Assembly (NCBI GenBank): GCA_018398765.1
Contig: JAHBMJ010000756.1
Location: 1-41,279, forward strand
Reading direction: 5' to 3'
Origin: Chromera velia
Lineage: Eukaryota > Sar > Chromeraceae
DNA length: 41,279 bases
Shown here in pieces: positions 1 to 10,075 of the stretch (the first letter of the stretch is position 1; every line of letters begins with the position of its first letter). The notes below the pieces were generated by a model. It did not search any database, was not told the DNA's origin, and saw nothing but the letters and a program-made list of their open reading frames with translations. Position numbers and translations under genes: made by a program.

Positions 1-19
1 GGGGGGGGGAGGGAGGGAG

Positions 20-235
20 GGAGGGAGACACAGACAGGCAGACAGATAGGTATAATCAGATTCAGTCAGAGATAGACCTACACAGACTGAGACAGACGGA
101 CAGACCAACACAAACAGATAGACCAACACAGATAAACAGACAGACAGAGAGGTAGAAATAGACAGACAGACAGACAAACAGACAGATAGACAGATAGACA
201 GACAGACAGACAGACAGAGAGACAGAGAGAGACGC
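20..235. repeat. CAGA-type tetranucleotide array
   Basis: Imperfect CAGA/CAGACAGG/CAGATAGA repeats follow a short GGGA run. Open frames across it on either strand encode only Ser/Leu/Val/Cys- or Asp/Arg/Gln-type simple repeats and are not genes. The same array opens copy B of the duplication at about 15780. Confidence 0.9.
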
Positions 236-479
236 AGACAGAGATATTAGATGTGCAGCACATGCAATTAGCTGCGGATAGTTTTGATGGCTTGGATCGC
301 TTCCCAAGCCACCTGCTTAATTGACTTTCTTTGCTTCCCTTTATGTTCAGTGTGTACGAAGGTGCATGTATATACTTGTTAATCCGATAGATTCTTGAGT
401 TGTTTAGTCTGTCTGAGACCTGCATGAAGGACAGTTATCCTGCCTTCCCTCCTCTCTCTTTGCAAACGCCTCCCTTCTG

Positions 480-1345
480 CAGTTTACGAATGCCCCGGAG
501 GGGATAGTCGACTCCCTCGTAGAGATGACAATATCATTGTATGGTGTGCCAGTTTGCAGAGGAGAGGCTGAAGCAATACCATGAGGAGGGGCACATCGGC
601 TTCAAGGAGGAATACCTGCTCTCGGTTCTTGGCCTTGGCGTGGTCTAGGATCCTGAAGGGTAAAGTGATAAAAATGAACCTGGGCTGGCTTTTCGGCTAT
701 GTATCTGACCTCATGCATGTAAATGCGATTGTATATAAATGTTCACATGCTTGAGTTTGCGGTATGTCCTTCTTATTTGAGTCTCTACTTGCATGTCTCT
801 CGTGGTGCCTTGGTTGCCTACATCAGTTTGCAAAATCGTTTTTGGTTGTTTGTCATGGCCAGTTGTCAACAGTGTTCGCGTGCATATGCATCTCAGAATT
901 AAAAAATTTTCCTTCTCCGTCTGTTTTTCTTTCAGCTTGATTTTGAAGAGTCTTTCTACATAGCCTCTCATTTGCAAACAAAAGAGAAGCGGGGGTGGAA
1001 CTGCATATATGGTTTGACGTTCGTTTCTAACAGTGAGCATGTTGTTCTCTTTGCTGTCTTTTCCCTTCTTTTTTTTTCCTTCTCGTGCACATGCTTTCAT
1101 GTAAATGCAGGAAGGGTGAGTACCCGGTTAGGGCGGAGGAGCGTGAAAGGGTGGAGGGGGAGGGGGAAGTTTGGAAATCGATCCCAGTAAACGACTTCTT
1201 CGCCCTCTTTGAACCTTTCACCGACGGAGAAGGGCATATCCATCAGTATGCCCTAGGAAATCAGATGCCTCAGGCTGGGCGAACTCTGACTCAGCTGGCT
1301 TGCGACCGCGCAGGGGTGGGTCATTATGCAGGTGCAACACGTTAA
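480..1345 (+). pseudogene. Decayed gene fragment, copy A
   Basis: Three blocks correspond to better preserved blocks in copy B. The first begins after a ctgcag acceptor at about 482 and encodes a stretch like TNAPEGIVDSLVE, but a small insertion then breaks the frame relative to copy B before the shared GHIGFK-like part. The second, near 937-1010, reads FDFEESFYIASHLQTKEKRG. The third, about 1110-1335, contains NDFFALFEPFTDGEGHIHQ followed by ALGNQMPQAGRTLTQLACDR. I do not recognise the protein family. The frame break in block one suggests it is non-functional, though alternative splicing around it cannot be excluded. An intact relative probably exists elsewhere in the genome. Confidence 0.5.
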
Positions 1346-2045
1346 TTTACATGCATGATCGGATCAGATCGGATTGCGTGTATAAGGAAAACATATGTAA
1401 CGGTGCATGGTCTGCTTTTGAAACAGGTTTTGTTCTCTTGTTCTTTACTGAGGCTAGATAGTCTGTGTGTCTGGCTTCCTGGCTCTCTTTCTGTTCTTCT
1501 TGTCTGAGACTCTGTCTGTTGCCGTCTGTACGTACGCTGGATGGACTGACCTTCTCATATATGCACATGCACGAAGGAAGGGAGTATGAGGGAATGTGAG
1601 AGCATGAATAGATGAGAGAAGCAGCTGAATCCGATCCGATGGATGCATGAATGGTTCAATCCCTTCACATATTCACATATGACAGGAAGTAGGAAGAGAC
1701 AGATCCAGGTTTTGTTTGGACATGTGACAGGTGAAGAGCTAGGGCACTAGCTGATCATGGTCCCCCATGAAATTCAAATTGGACGCCTTCGTTAATTCCC
1801 TCTTTCTCTTACCAGTTGTATTCTGTGTTATGTCGTCATTAAAGACAGACAGTCTGCATGCAACTGCAGTGTACTCGGTTCTCTGTGATTGTCTTCCCTT
1901 CTGTCTTCAATCTCTTTGCTTGATATGAACGTAACTTTGGCTAGTAACTTTGGACAAGCTTCTACCCTGTTTTGCGGAGCATGCATGTTGTCCTGTGTAA
2001 TCCTCTGCAAGTGCTTATGCCGATTCAAGTACATTCAAAGCGCAG

Positions 2046-2135
2046 GCCCATGGGAATGAGCAGACGGGGCGCGGTCTGGGCTTGGTTCCCGAAAGTGAGG
2101 AGGAGGAAGAGGACAGAGATAATGACTACCGTTGA
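2046..2135 (+). other. Possible terminal coding exon with acidic C-terminus
   Basis: After an AAGCGCAG acceptor at 2045 a 30-codon frame runs to TGA at 2133-2135. It starts AHGNEQTGRGLGLVPES and ends in a run of five glutamates followed by DRDNDYR. Acidic tails of this kind are common at real C-termini, and there is no simple DNA repeat that would explain it. No upstream exon could be linked with certainty, so the parent gene is unknown; it may belong to the decayed gene in the duplicated segment. Confidence 0.25.
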
Positions 2136-2526
2136 AGGGTTCGTTGTTGTATACTCTCATAAATAAGCATGTGTTTGCTTTAAAATTTTTATGGTTGCAA
2201 AACTCCAAGGGGCGTGTATGCACCTTTAAATTGATAATGTTTTTCTGCTCACTTCATACAGCGTGCCTTTCTATATATGTATATGTGTGAAATTATGAAG
2301 GGAACAAGAAGCATGCGATGTGTATGGCAGAGGTGACGAAAGACTTCGCCAGGGGAGATAAACGTGAACGTCAGATCTGCTTTGTTCCACCCCCTCTCTG
2401 CCCTCGTGACAGCAGCCTCGATTCAGACTTGTTTGGTCTATCTGTCTGCATGTATGCCTCTTTTTTCCTCCCGTTTGCCCTCTCTTTCCCCCCTCCTGGC
2501 CCCTCCCATCCATCCCTCCCTTCCTC

Positions 2527-2527
<1 letters not shown>

Positions 2528-2585
<58 letters not shown>

Positions 2586-2600
2586 CCTCTTTCTCTCAGG
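2528..2600. repeat. CT dinucleotide microsatellite
   Basis: A (CT)n tract with a few TTT interruptions, followed by a GGGA run. Open frames through it are Ser/Leu or Arg/Glu simple-sequence artefacts. The flanking 2140-2527 and 2601-3040 hold no gene that I can support. Confidence 0.95.
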
Positions 2601-3039
2601 AGGGAGGGAGGGAAGGAGCCAATCTGCGATGGAGAGCTGGTATGAGTTAGGCAGGGCCCCTGCATAAGGGCCTGCCCAGGAAGATTCACAGATGTGCCTG
2701 TCTTCCAACGTCTCTACACGGCTAGCTACACAGGGGTGGCAGCACCAGCTAGCAATACCAGCAAATATGGTGGAGGGAGTAATGGAAGAGGGAGAGCTCT
2801 TCTGCCCTCAGTGTAGGGGAAGCAGGGGGGTGACAGGATTACTGAGGTGGGGGAACCCATCACCCTTTAGGAAGAGTAAAGGGACCATAGGAAAAGAAGG
2901 AGGGAAGGAAGGAAGGACAAGGAGTGAGAGGGAGACAGGACAAGGGAGTGACAGAAGGAATCCGATCTGCAAAAGAAAAATAACCATAACGGTTACGTCC
3001 AACAAGACAGCATGCTTTTTTCTCATTGCATATCATAAT

Positions 3040-3040
3040 C

Positions 3041-3081
<41 letters not shown>

Positions 3082-3141
3082 CCTCTCCCTGTATGTGTAT
3101 GTATGTGTGTATATGTGTATATGTATGTGTGTGTATGTATA

Positions 3142-3186
<45 letters not shown>

Positions 3187-3253
3187 TATGTGTGTGTATG
3201 TGTGTGTATATGTATGTGTGTATGTATGTATGTGTGTGCATGTGTATATGTAT
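3040..3253. repeat. CT tract followed by GT/GTAT tract
   Basis: (CT)n from about 3042 to 3092 changes into GTGTAT/GT repeats up to about 3253. Frames across it give poly-Cys/Val/Tyr or His/Thr artefacts. Confidence 0.95.
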
Positions 3254-3350
3254 CAGCATAACACTTTATTACAGAAACTTCCATCTATATAGATTCCCGT
3301 CTCATTCCGCCTGTCCCTTATATGTGTATGCGTGCGTATGTGTGCGTGCA

Positions 3351-3564
3351 GCACTGCTGATAGCATCATCCGGCAATCAGATCGCTTTTCTGAAGAAGAA
3401 CATTTACCTAAGAGAAATCGCCCATAACAAATCGAGTTTGTCTACGCGTTCGAAAAGATCGAAGACAATAAGGTGGTTGCCGTTTTCTCCTGTCCCTGCA
3501 GTAGATCTGATAGCGTGGGTCGAGTTCTTTCCCTCTTTGACTACTCCCAGAGTGGTCCCAAGAA
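3351..3564 (+). pseudogene. Frame-broken coding remnant of unknown family
   Basis: Downstream of a gcgtgcag acceptor-like site, one frame reads ALLIASSGNQIAFLKKNIYL and then REIAHNK. A different frame continues as IEFVYAFEKIEDNKVVAVFS and ends with RVLSLFDYSQSGPKKGI before a TAG near 3574. The two halves look like ordinary protein, while the rest of each frame does not, which suggests a single frameshift near 3425-3440 in an old C-terminal exon. Alternatively an unrecognised intron lies between them. The family is not recognised. The sequence beyond 3660 turns abruptly AT-rich. Confidence 0.3.
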
Positions 3565-3660
3565 GGGTATTTAGAAAGACTCTACAGAGACACAAAGAGT
3601 TGGAGATCATTATTAAAATAGAAAAACAAAAAACAGCTTTGAAGCTGAGTTTTCAATAGT

Positions 3661-4035
3661 TTCCATTTTTTTAATTATTTATTTACTGATCAAAGTAATA
3701 CAAAGTTCATTAAACAACACATATTTTTGATGTAACACCTTTTCTCTAGCCCCCTCTATATAATAGTTTTACCATACTAAACGATTGTAAATAACAGTTT
3801 TATGATTTGCTAGATGATTTGTTTTGTCACGTATGCATGATCATAAACTTTAAACAAATAATAATTTTTTTAATATAGTGCTAGAGCCTAAGAGGTATAT
3901 AGGTTAGAGGTACCGCTAGAGATAGTGCAGCCGCGCCTAAGGTTCTAGCTAGCAACGGTGTACGTTAAATCACAAGGATCGATTCAGCCTCATATAAAAA
4001 TAAGATACATATTTGGTCCAGTAATATAAACAATT
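3661..4035. other. AT-rich intergenic stretch without recognisable gene
   Basis: The sequence is AT-rich with short homopolymer runs. No open frame of interest or RNA gene was seen. It borders the two inverted-repeat elements that follow. Confidence 0.6.
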
Positions 4036-4260
4036 AGAGGCAGTGCACTAAAGATTTTTGGTAACCCAGTTACATTTGGGGGTTGACCCCCTCCCCCCCC
4101 CTCTTTTTATTCTTTGATTTGGTAACCCTCCTTCTCTGCCCCAACTTAAAAGGGTGGGAGGCGCCTCTTATTGTCCTTAGGTTCACATGAATTGTAACGC
4201 CCCCCCCTCCGGCCCCCTTAACATAACTGGGTTACCCAAAATCTTATGTGCGCTGCCTCT
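4036..4260. mobile_element. Inverted-repeat element, MITE-like
   Basis: The left end, starting agaggcagtgcac and running to GGTAACCCAGTTA (to about 4072), is repeated in inverted orientation at about 4222-4260, where the reverse complement begins agaggcagcgcac and again reaches GGTAACCCAGTTA. The arms are roughly 37 bp with a few mismatches and enclose about 150 bp with C- and G-runs. No coding capacity is present. A clear target-site duplication was not seen. This fits a non-autonomous DNA transposon (MITE), with the family unknown. Confidence 0.6.
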
Positions 4261-4611
4261 TAAAATTTAAGCAAAAACCTAGGCAAAACTAGAGGCAAAA
4301 ACAAAAAATATGTATCTAGAGATTGCATTTTATACTCCAAAGAGATGCATTTAATGATGTAACATTGATGTTTTAAGTTATATTTAAAAAAATGATTCTA
4401 AATGAACCATCTTAAATGATTATTAATTCGCCCCTATGATGATGAAGTTGACTAACCCCGGCCGCAGCCATCGTGTCCCAATAGCAGAGGGCAGTCTGAG
4501 CATACATGCATTGCTAGCCTAGGAGCGTAAAAGCTCCTTTTAGATTTATCTCTTTTTAGATTTGTCCTTAGCCCTGTTAGCGGTGGTGATAGCTGGACAT
4601 ATAGCAGGAAG

Positions 4612-4641
4612 GCCTAGCGCGGAACGAATCAATCAATCAAT
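4612..4641. repeat. Shared element tail: CTAGCGCGGAACGAATC + (AATC)n
   Basis: A 30-bp sequence ending in an AATC tetranucleotide run is identical to 37680-37709. A shortened version (ctagcggaac then AATC repeats) forms the end of the LINE at 40825-40860. Both 30-bp copies are preceded by a related gatagc..gg..ggaaggcc segment. Microsatellite-tailed ends are typical of some LINE and SINE families, so this is probably the 3' tail of a non-LTR element whose body is not recognisable here. Confidence 0.6.
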
Positions 4642-4719
4642 GAATAAACAAAAAACTGGAACACTGACAAGACTAAAAAAAAATTATGATCGAATTTAAA
4701 GAAGTCTAAAAGAAAAAGT

Positions 4720-4923
4720 TACACAGTACGGTTAGGAGTAACTCGATCATGGTACCAAGTGTTGTTCACAATATTAATAAGTGTTTCTTTGATGTAACAC
4801 CAGTTATTTTGTTTTATTTAGTAATAAAACTGGTAAAAAAAGTCTTTTTGTTGCTTTAAAATGTAAATAAATATCAAAGCAACACAACTATCAAAGCAGT
4901 GGTTACTCCTAACCGTACTGTAT
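4720..4923. mobile_element. MITE with 20-bp perfect terminal repeats and 9-bp TSD (Mutator-like)
   Basis: The arms ACAGTACGGTTAGGAGTAAC (4723-4742) and its exact reverse complement (4902-4921) enclose about 160 bp of AT-rich DNA. The element is flanked by the direct repeat AGAAAAAGT at 4711-4719 and 4924-4932, which is read as a target-site duplication. Nested shorter inverted repeats lie inside, for example GTTGCTTT/AAAGCAAC near 4850-4885 and an ACCAGTT/AACTGGT pair near 4800-4833, so the single strand could fold extensively. A 9-bp target duplication is the hallmark of Mutator/MULE transposons. There is no transposase, so the element would depend on one elsewhere. Confidence 0.75.
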
Positions 4924-5139
4924 AGAAAAAGTGAGAGGATTCAATTTAAAAGAAATTTAGAGAAGCATTGTTTTCTAGCCGGGTTGTGTTTTTGCGACGA
5001 ATTTGCGTTAAAAATTGATAGTAAGCTAGGTTAACGGCGTGCTTCAGTGTGGCCGAGATTATGGCCTACAAATCTCATCATGAACACTCTAATAGACAAT
5101 GTACAAGGCACTGGTATAACACCATTCAATGATATTCAT

Positions 5140-8100
5140 TTATTTTGCAGGTTCACGTCTTTTGAGCACGACTCCGAAGAATCCGTCTGGACCCTCTTCC
5201 GTCGGCATCAACCGCAGAATCAAGGGCACAGGCTTTGGCATTGACGGTTGCTCATTTGCGAATGCGTCTTCACCACCTGCTGACTGGCTTTCTGCACCCC
5301 CTGCGCTCCGTTCCTGTTCCCTCTCTGCCAGGTCAACAAAGAACCCCCCAGGGCGACAGGGATATCCCTCGTCTACCTCCAGGTCGTGTGTCCTCATGAA
5401 ATACTCCAACTGATCTTCGTTCTCTTCTCTCAGAACGCTACAGGTGATGTACACCATACGCCCGTCAGGTCGGAGAAACTTCAGAGCTTCTGCAAAGATC
5501 TGCCTCTGAAGTTTTACCAGGGCATTGAGTGCTTCGAGCGAAAAGCGCCACTTGGAATCAGGAGAGCGACGGTAAGTCCCGCTACCTGAACAGGGCACGT
5601 CCACAACAACCCAGTGCATGGAGCCCTTCAGGAATTTCTCTGCTTCAGACATCAGCCAGCGGTCAGGCCAGGAAGATTCAATGATCCCCGCAATGCCCCC
5701 TTGCTTCACCACTTTTGAGTCTCGCAGTGATCCTCTGTTAGGGTCTGTCTCTCTATCACCGCTCTCTATGCTGTCAGAATCCAGCTCTTCTTCTTCTGCA
5801 CCCCCTTCTCTCCCTGCTTCCCTTGATCTCATCACGTCTCGCAGTTTTCTCCGTTGAATTTTGTCCCGTGCCCTCTCTTTCCCTTTTCGCTTCCCGTGTG
5901 GGCTCCTCCCGTCTGCCCGTGTGGGAACCGCCCCGTTGATCAATTCAATCAACGGGTCAACCTGCTCCCCTGTCCCGACCTGCAGAGTTTAGACAGCAGA
6001 AGCAGAAAAATGACACGAAAGCAGAAGAAATGGAGCACAGAAAGATGAGTACAGGGTTGAGGGGAGAAGATATGAGATGAGAGTTGGCCGAGAAAAGAAT
6101 AGGGAGAGAACAGGGGTGGGGGGGGCCTAAAAGGAATCAAAGTGTACGAGGTTTCAAGGGCGAACAGGCAGAGACGTCTGCTCTTTCGGGCGGTATGTCT
6201 TCATGTTTGTCTGTCTGTGAACCTAGTCTCCCTGTCCACATATTTATCTCTCCGTATCTGTTCTTTCCCTCTCTTCCTCTGTCTCCCCCTCTCTCTGTCG
6301 ATATGCTTTCTTCTCTGTCTGTGGCCGTGTTTTTCTCGGCTCTCCCCCCGACTGGCCTTTCTGGGAGGTTTCGGAATCTTGCCAAGGCCTTTCGAGAGTC
6401 TGTCCTTCAGCAGCCGCGCCTCCTCCATCTCCATCAAATCTGAAGCGGCTGGCCAGAGAATCTGGGCAACCTCAGGGTCCAGTCCTGCCCTCTTCATCCT
6501 CACCCCCGCCTCAAACAAAGACCCGGGCCGCGTGTCGTAAAGGAAAAGCTTCCCCGAACCGAGATGGTGCACGTCCTTCATGGCGGTCTGTGAGAGGGAC
6601 CGCCCGTCCGTCTGCCCGTTGGCAACCTTCATGCGATCCCGTTGGATTTCCTGCAAGCACAGAAGAGAAGAAAGAATTGTGTTCCAACAAAAAAAAGAGA
6701 AACGACAGACATATGGACATACAGACAGGCGACCGCACAAACAAGACAAAGGAGCGTCACAGAGAGACCGGACAACCTTTTCCCCCACCTTCACAGAGAA
6801 GAGTAGCAAAATCAAAAACACGAGAGCCAGCAAGACAGACTGACTGACTGACTGACTGACTGACTCGCAGAGAGACAGACACACTATATGGTTTCTTTCC
6901 CTCTTCTTCATGAACGACAGGCGGGCAGACTATATGGTTTCTTTCCCTCCTCTTCTTCATGAACACGACAGAAAAAAAAAAGAAAGCAACAAAGACAAAA
7001 GAACATCACGACAACTCAGACAAAGTGGGCAGGGGTCCGAAAGGTGAGAGTTAAGCGCCCCTTGCATCTCCAGACATACTATATCGTCCTTTCAGACAGA
7101 CAGACAGACAATATGACTGACAGCCAGACAGACTATATGTTTCTTTTTCTCCCTTCTTTTCTTCATGAACACAATAGACAAAAAGAAAGAAAGCAACAAA
7201 GACAAAAGAACATCACGACAAATCAGACAAAGTGGGCAGGGACAGACACACAGACAGACAAAGAGAGAGACAGACAAACAGACAGACAGAAATTGAAAAG
7301 AGAGAAGCCAATTCAAGCACCAAGAAGAATCACATCGCGACCACTTTCTCGCCAAGCCATGTTCGCAAACCCTTCCTTACAGAGATGCACCCAAAGCAGG
7401 CAGGCACTAGAGGAACAAAACAAGACAAACAATACCCGCCCTGCATCCAACTTTCTACCCGACCTGCAGCCCATTCACGAATGCCATCTGGGCCGCAAGC
7501 GCCAAACTCTTCCCGCCCGCCCCTGCGCAGTAGTCCAGCACCCTCTCGTTTTTCTGCACCCGCATCAGCGATGAGATCAGCTGAGATCCTGCGTCCTGAA
7601 TCTCAAAAAGGCCCCACCGATACTCATCTAGGGAAGTCAAGCGGAGACGGCGGCTGGCCCCGGAAAGCGGCAATCTGCGGTCTGTGCCCAGCATCAAGCA
7701 ACTCTGGGGCGGTATGACAGGAAGCTTCTCTAGCTCAGCATGAGACAGGGCAAGAGGTCTGCCTGCGTTTGAAGAGTGCAGCATGCGGAGCTCTTCGTAA
7801 AACGACAGAGCCAGTCCCGCTACTTTCGAAATCTTCCTCAGCTCAGCGGCAGTGCTGCGCTCTTTCTTCACATCCGCTTCCGAGGGCGGCGGGACGGGGA
7901 CAAGTTTTGCTTCTCCCGTGGCAAGTGGGAGTCTCTCTCTTCTACTATGCCGACTCTGGACAGGGGCGGGCGGAAGCCGCGAAGGGTCCGGCACCCAATC
8001 CACACACTGAAGGAAAAGGTCGGCCTCCTGCAAACATTCACGGGCAGTCAAGTGGGCACATCGAGGGCAAAAAAGGAGGGAGACTAGTATTGAGGGCTAG

Positions 8101-9364
8101 TCCTGTTTTTTGTTCAGCCTCACGGACGTCGACGCACTAGCTGGCAGCGCCAGACAGAGGCAGGATGACATGCGACCGTTTTTTTTTTCCCTTTTCGGAA
8201 AAGTGGTGACAGCTTCGCAAGAGAGCATTTTTTGTATCCAAGGAAGGACGCAAAGTCACATGAAGAGGCAGGAGACGTCCATAAACCATCGCATGCGTGC
8301 CAACGCGGTCTGCTCTCACTCACGTCTTCAGACACAACCTTGAGCTCGTCGACAACTTTGTTGCGCAGTCGATGAAAGAGACGGCCCCTGGAAATCTTCA
8401 GGGTGTTCGCACGAAGAAAGGTAGGGCCTGGACGGTTCGAGGAGCTCATGCACATCTTCGCCCCTTCCACCCCGTATGTGTTCACTAGACGGTCCCACAA
8501 CTTCAAGGGGCAGGCAAAGCGCATATGTATGGGGATATCCTCCCGATCCGCAAAAGGAGACTGATCAAACATCCCGCCCCCCCTCCCTGCTCTGTTCTCC
8601 TCCGCTTGACGCTCTGCCTGCTGCTTCATTAGGTCGTTATACTTTCTCACCAACGCTTCAATTTGACTCATGGGAGTCAAAAGACGAAACTTCTCCTCCC
8701 CCTCTTCCCCTTGAGAAAACGATGCGTGCCCCCTTCCCTTCGACCGAAAAAACTTCGCAACTTCGCTCTCTGCATCCCCCAAACCTCTCCCTCTTCCCCC
8801 CTCTCCATCTTCAAAATGGGAACGTTCTGCACGGCCTTCCATGGCAGTTGCTGGATCTCCCCCGCTTTCTCTTCCTACCCCTGGTGTGCCCCCCGGGTCA
8901 TTCAGAGTCAACCACTCAAAGAGAGACTTCCACCGCATAATGTCAAAAGCTTTGTCACTAATGCGTCGCCTGTCTTTGGAGCCAATCGCTTTGTTTGTAG
9001 CAAAGTACTCGGAAATGTGGACGTCAAAGGGAAGAGTCAGCTCTCCGTCAGAGTCGAATAATTTCTCTGCCGACGATGTCTCATACGAGGCGAGCAGACA
9101 GCTGAGGTGAAAATCACGAAAAGACAAAGTTGACCTACTTCGCACACCCTCCTTTTCTGGATCAGCAGTGTCTCTGGCCAACTCTTTCAACTGAGACGGT
9201 TGGGAGCTGCTTTCTGTTGTTTCCTCCAAGTTCCCTGTTTCAAGGAGCGTGCCGTCTCTTCTTGGAACAACAACATTTGAGACTAGTGGTGCGCGCCTCA
9301 CTTCCACTTCGTGAAACGGCACGACTTGCCTTCGCCGCGAAGAGGACAAACCTGCATCGAGCAT
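5140..9364 (-). CDS. RsmB/NSUN-family RNA (cytosine-C5) methyltransferase
   Basis: The best model has four exons: 9364-8324, 8027-7464, 6650-6353 and 5969-5140 (stop TAA at 5140-5142), giving 910 residues. The phases (0, 0, 1) match at every junction and the total is a multiple of three. The N-terminal part has the RsmB-like block SEYFATNKAIGSKDRRRISD and then FLRANTLKISRGRLFHRLR near 310-335. The SAM-binding motif I, VLDYCAGAGGKS, lies at 510-521. LFLYDTRPGS in exon 3 fits motif II. The two family cysteines are in VPCSGSGT (Cys761) and YITCS (Cys811), followed by EENEDQLEYF. The protein would methylate C5 of cytosine in rRNA or tRNA using SAM; the target cannot be told. Large acidic/basic inserts (about 640-740 and in exon 1) make it roughly twice the bacterial length. 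The first Met is uncertain, because a donor at 9442 may belong to an upstream exon. Exon 3's donor (GCCA|GTCGGG) was chosen because it alone keeps phase. Confidence 0.88.
6877..7241. repeat. Intronic direct repeats within the methyltransferase gene
   Basis: Three units share the order CAGAC, actatatg, pyrimidine-rich tract, cttcatgaac: unit 1 at about 6877-6919 (short), unit 2 at 6927-7034 and unit 3 at 7126-7241. Units 2 and 3 also share a long segment with gaaagcaacaaagacaaaag and end in agacaaagtgggcaggg. All lie in intron 2 (6651-7463). A (GACT)n run sits just before them at 6839-6865. Confidence 0.8.
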
Positions 9365-9442
9365 GCAGAAATCCGTGTTGTCTCTTCACACTCCGTGTCG
9401 ACGCACAGAGAAGCTGGAAGGAGACGAGACGGTGCTACTCAC

Positions 9443-9610
9443 CTGAGTGTTGTCCTCCGATAAAGAGGAGACGGGAACCCGTACAAAATCTCCGGCCCTC
9501 CCGAAAGGCCCCAACACAGGCACCACGCACTGAAAGCATGCAAAGTAGGCAAAAAGAGACGCGCATGGTTCCAGATGCGTTGACGGGTCTCTCCGTCGGT
9601 CCCCGGACAA
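9443..9610 (-). other. Possible upstream exon of the methyltransferase gene
   Basis: On the minus strand a frame reading VVPVLGPFGRAGDFVRVPVS then SLSEDNTQ ends at a consensus donor CAG|GTGAGT (9443/9442). The donor is strong and the peptide looks like coding sequence. I could not find an acceptor of matching phase leading into the exon that starts at 9364, so it may be a 5'-UTR exon, part of an alternative transcript, or spliced at an acceptor I have missed. Its 5' limit is unknown. Confidence 0.35.
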
Positions 9611-9784
9611 GCTATTGCCGAAGTAAATATCGTACCTGTCTCAGGAGAACTGCCAAGAAATTCAATCTCACTCAACGAGCCCTGTTTGTACGAGGACCAT
9701 GTGCGAATTGCAACTGCAGTGCTCAGTAGTGGGTTGTCGACGACTTGTCATGGAGTCCTGTCTGTGGTCCCAGTTTCTTTTCAG

Positions 9785-10075
9785 CAGCTTCTGAACGTGT
9801 CCGGAATCGATCGCCTAGATTCCGGCCCTAGCTAGAAGGGACGAAGAAAAATGAAGGGCCGCGCGGTGAATCGGCGGCGGCCGCGGTGGCCGGCCGGCGT
9901 ATGAGGGGCGGGGGCGCCGCGCCCTATAGCTGCGACACGTATATGTATACGGCGCCTGCATGGTAGCACGCATGACGGCGGGCCGCGCGCGGCGGGTCGA
10001 CGGCGAAATCGCGACATGCATGGCACCTGGCTAGCCGGATGCAGTCTCCCCATGTCTCCCCACAATCTGGCTTGC
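9785..10075. promoter_or_regulatory. GC/CpG-rich, palindrome-rich island upstream of the methyltransferase gene
   Basis: This block is far richer in G+C and CpG than its surroundings. It is packed with self-complementary words: TCCGGA, ATCGAT, GCGGCCGC, GGCCGGCC, GGCGCC, CTATAG, GTATAC, GCGCGC, GTCGAC, TCGCGA, ATGCAT and GCTAGC. It lies a few hundred bases upstream of the minus-strand methyltransferase gene and could act as its promoter. That role is inferred from position only. Open frames through it are low-complexity Arg/Pro/Ala and are not supported as genes. Confidence 0.4.

Larger units (their letters stand above)
1..1775. repeat. Segmental duplication, copy A (truncated by window edge)
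   Basis: This stretch is closely similar, in the same orientation, to about 15763-17600. Both copies run in the same order: a GGGA run, a CAGA-type array, a segment around the phrase cttgagttgtttagtct, a coding remnant, a long shared intron-like part, and an end near cccccatgaaa. Small insertions and deletions separate the copies. Copy A has no boundary on the left because it reaches the window edge. The similarity covers intron-like as well as exon-like parts, so it is a DNA-level duplication and not a retrocopy. Confidence 0.85.

Noticed and set aside
1640-1675. ggttcaatccc as a tRNA T-loop
   Set aside because: No acceptor, D or anticodon arms could be folded around it, and copy B of the duplication does not keep the sequence.
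2271-2708. Frames of 80-145 codons on both strands
   Set aside because: They depend on the (CT)n tract at 2528-2600, and the non-repeat parts show no conserved motif.
2692-3261. 189-codon plus-strand frame with a FCPQC motif
   Set aside because: More than a third is GT/CT repeat translation; the rest lacks any family resemblance or splice support, so it was not called a gene.
9130-9729. 199-codon plus-strand frame
   Set aside because: It lies mostly opposite exon 1 of the methyltransferase gene, which has clear family motifs on the minus strand.
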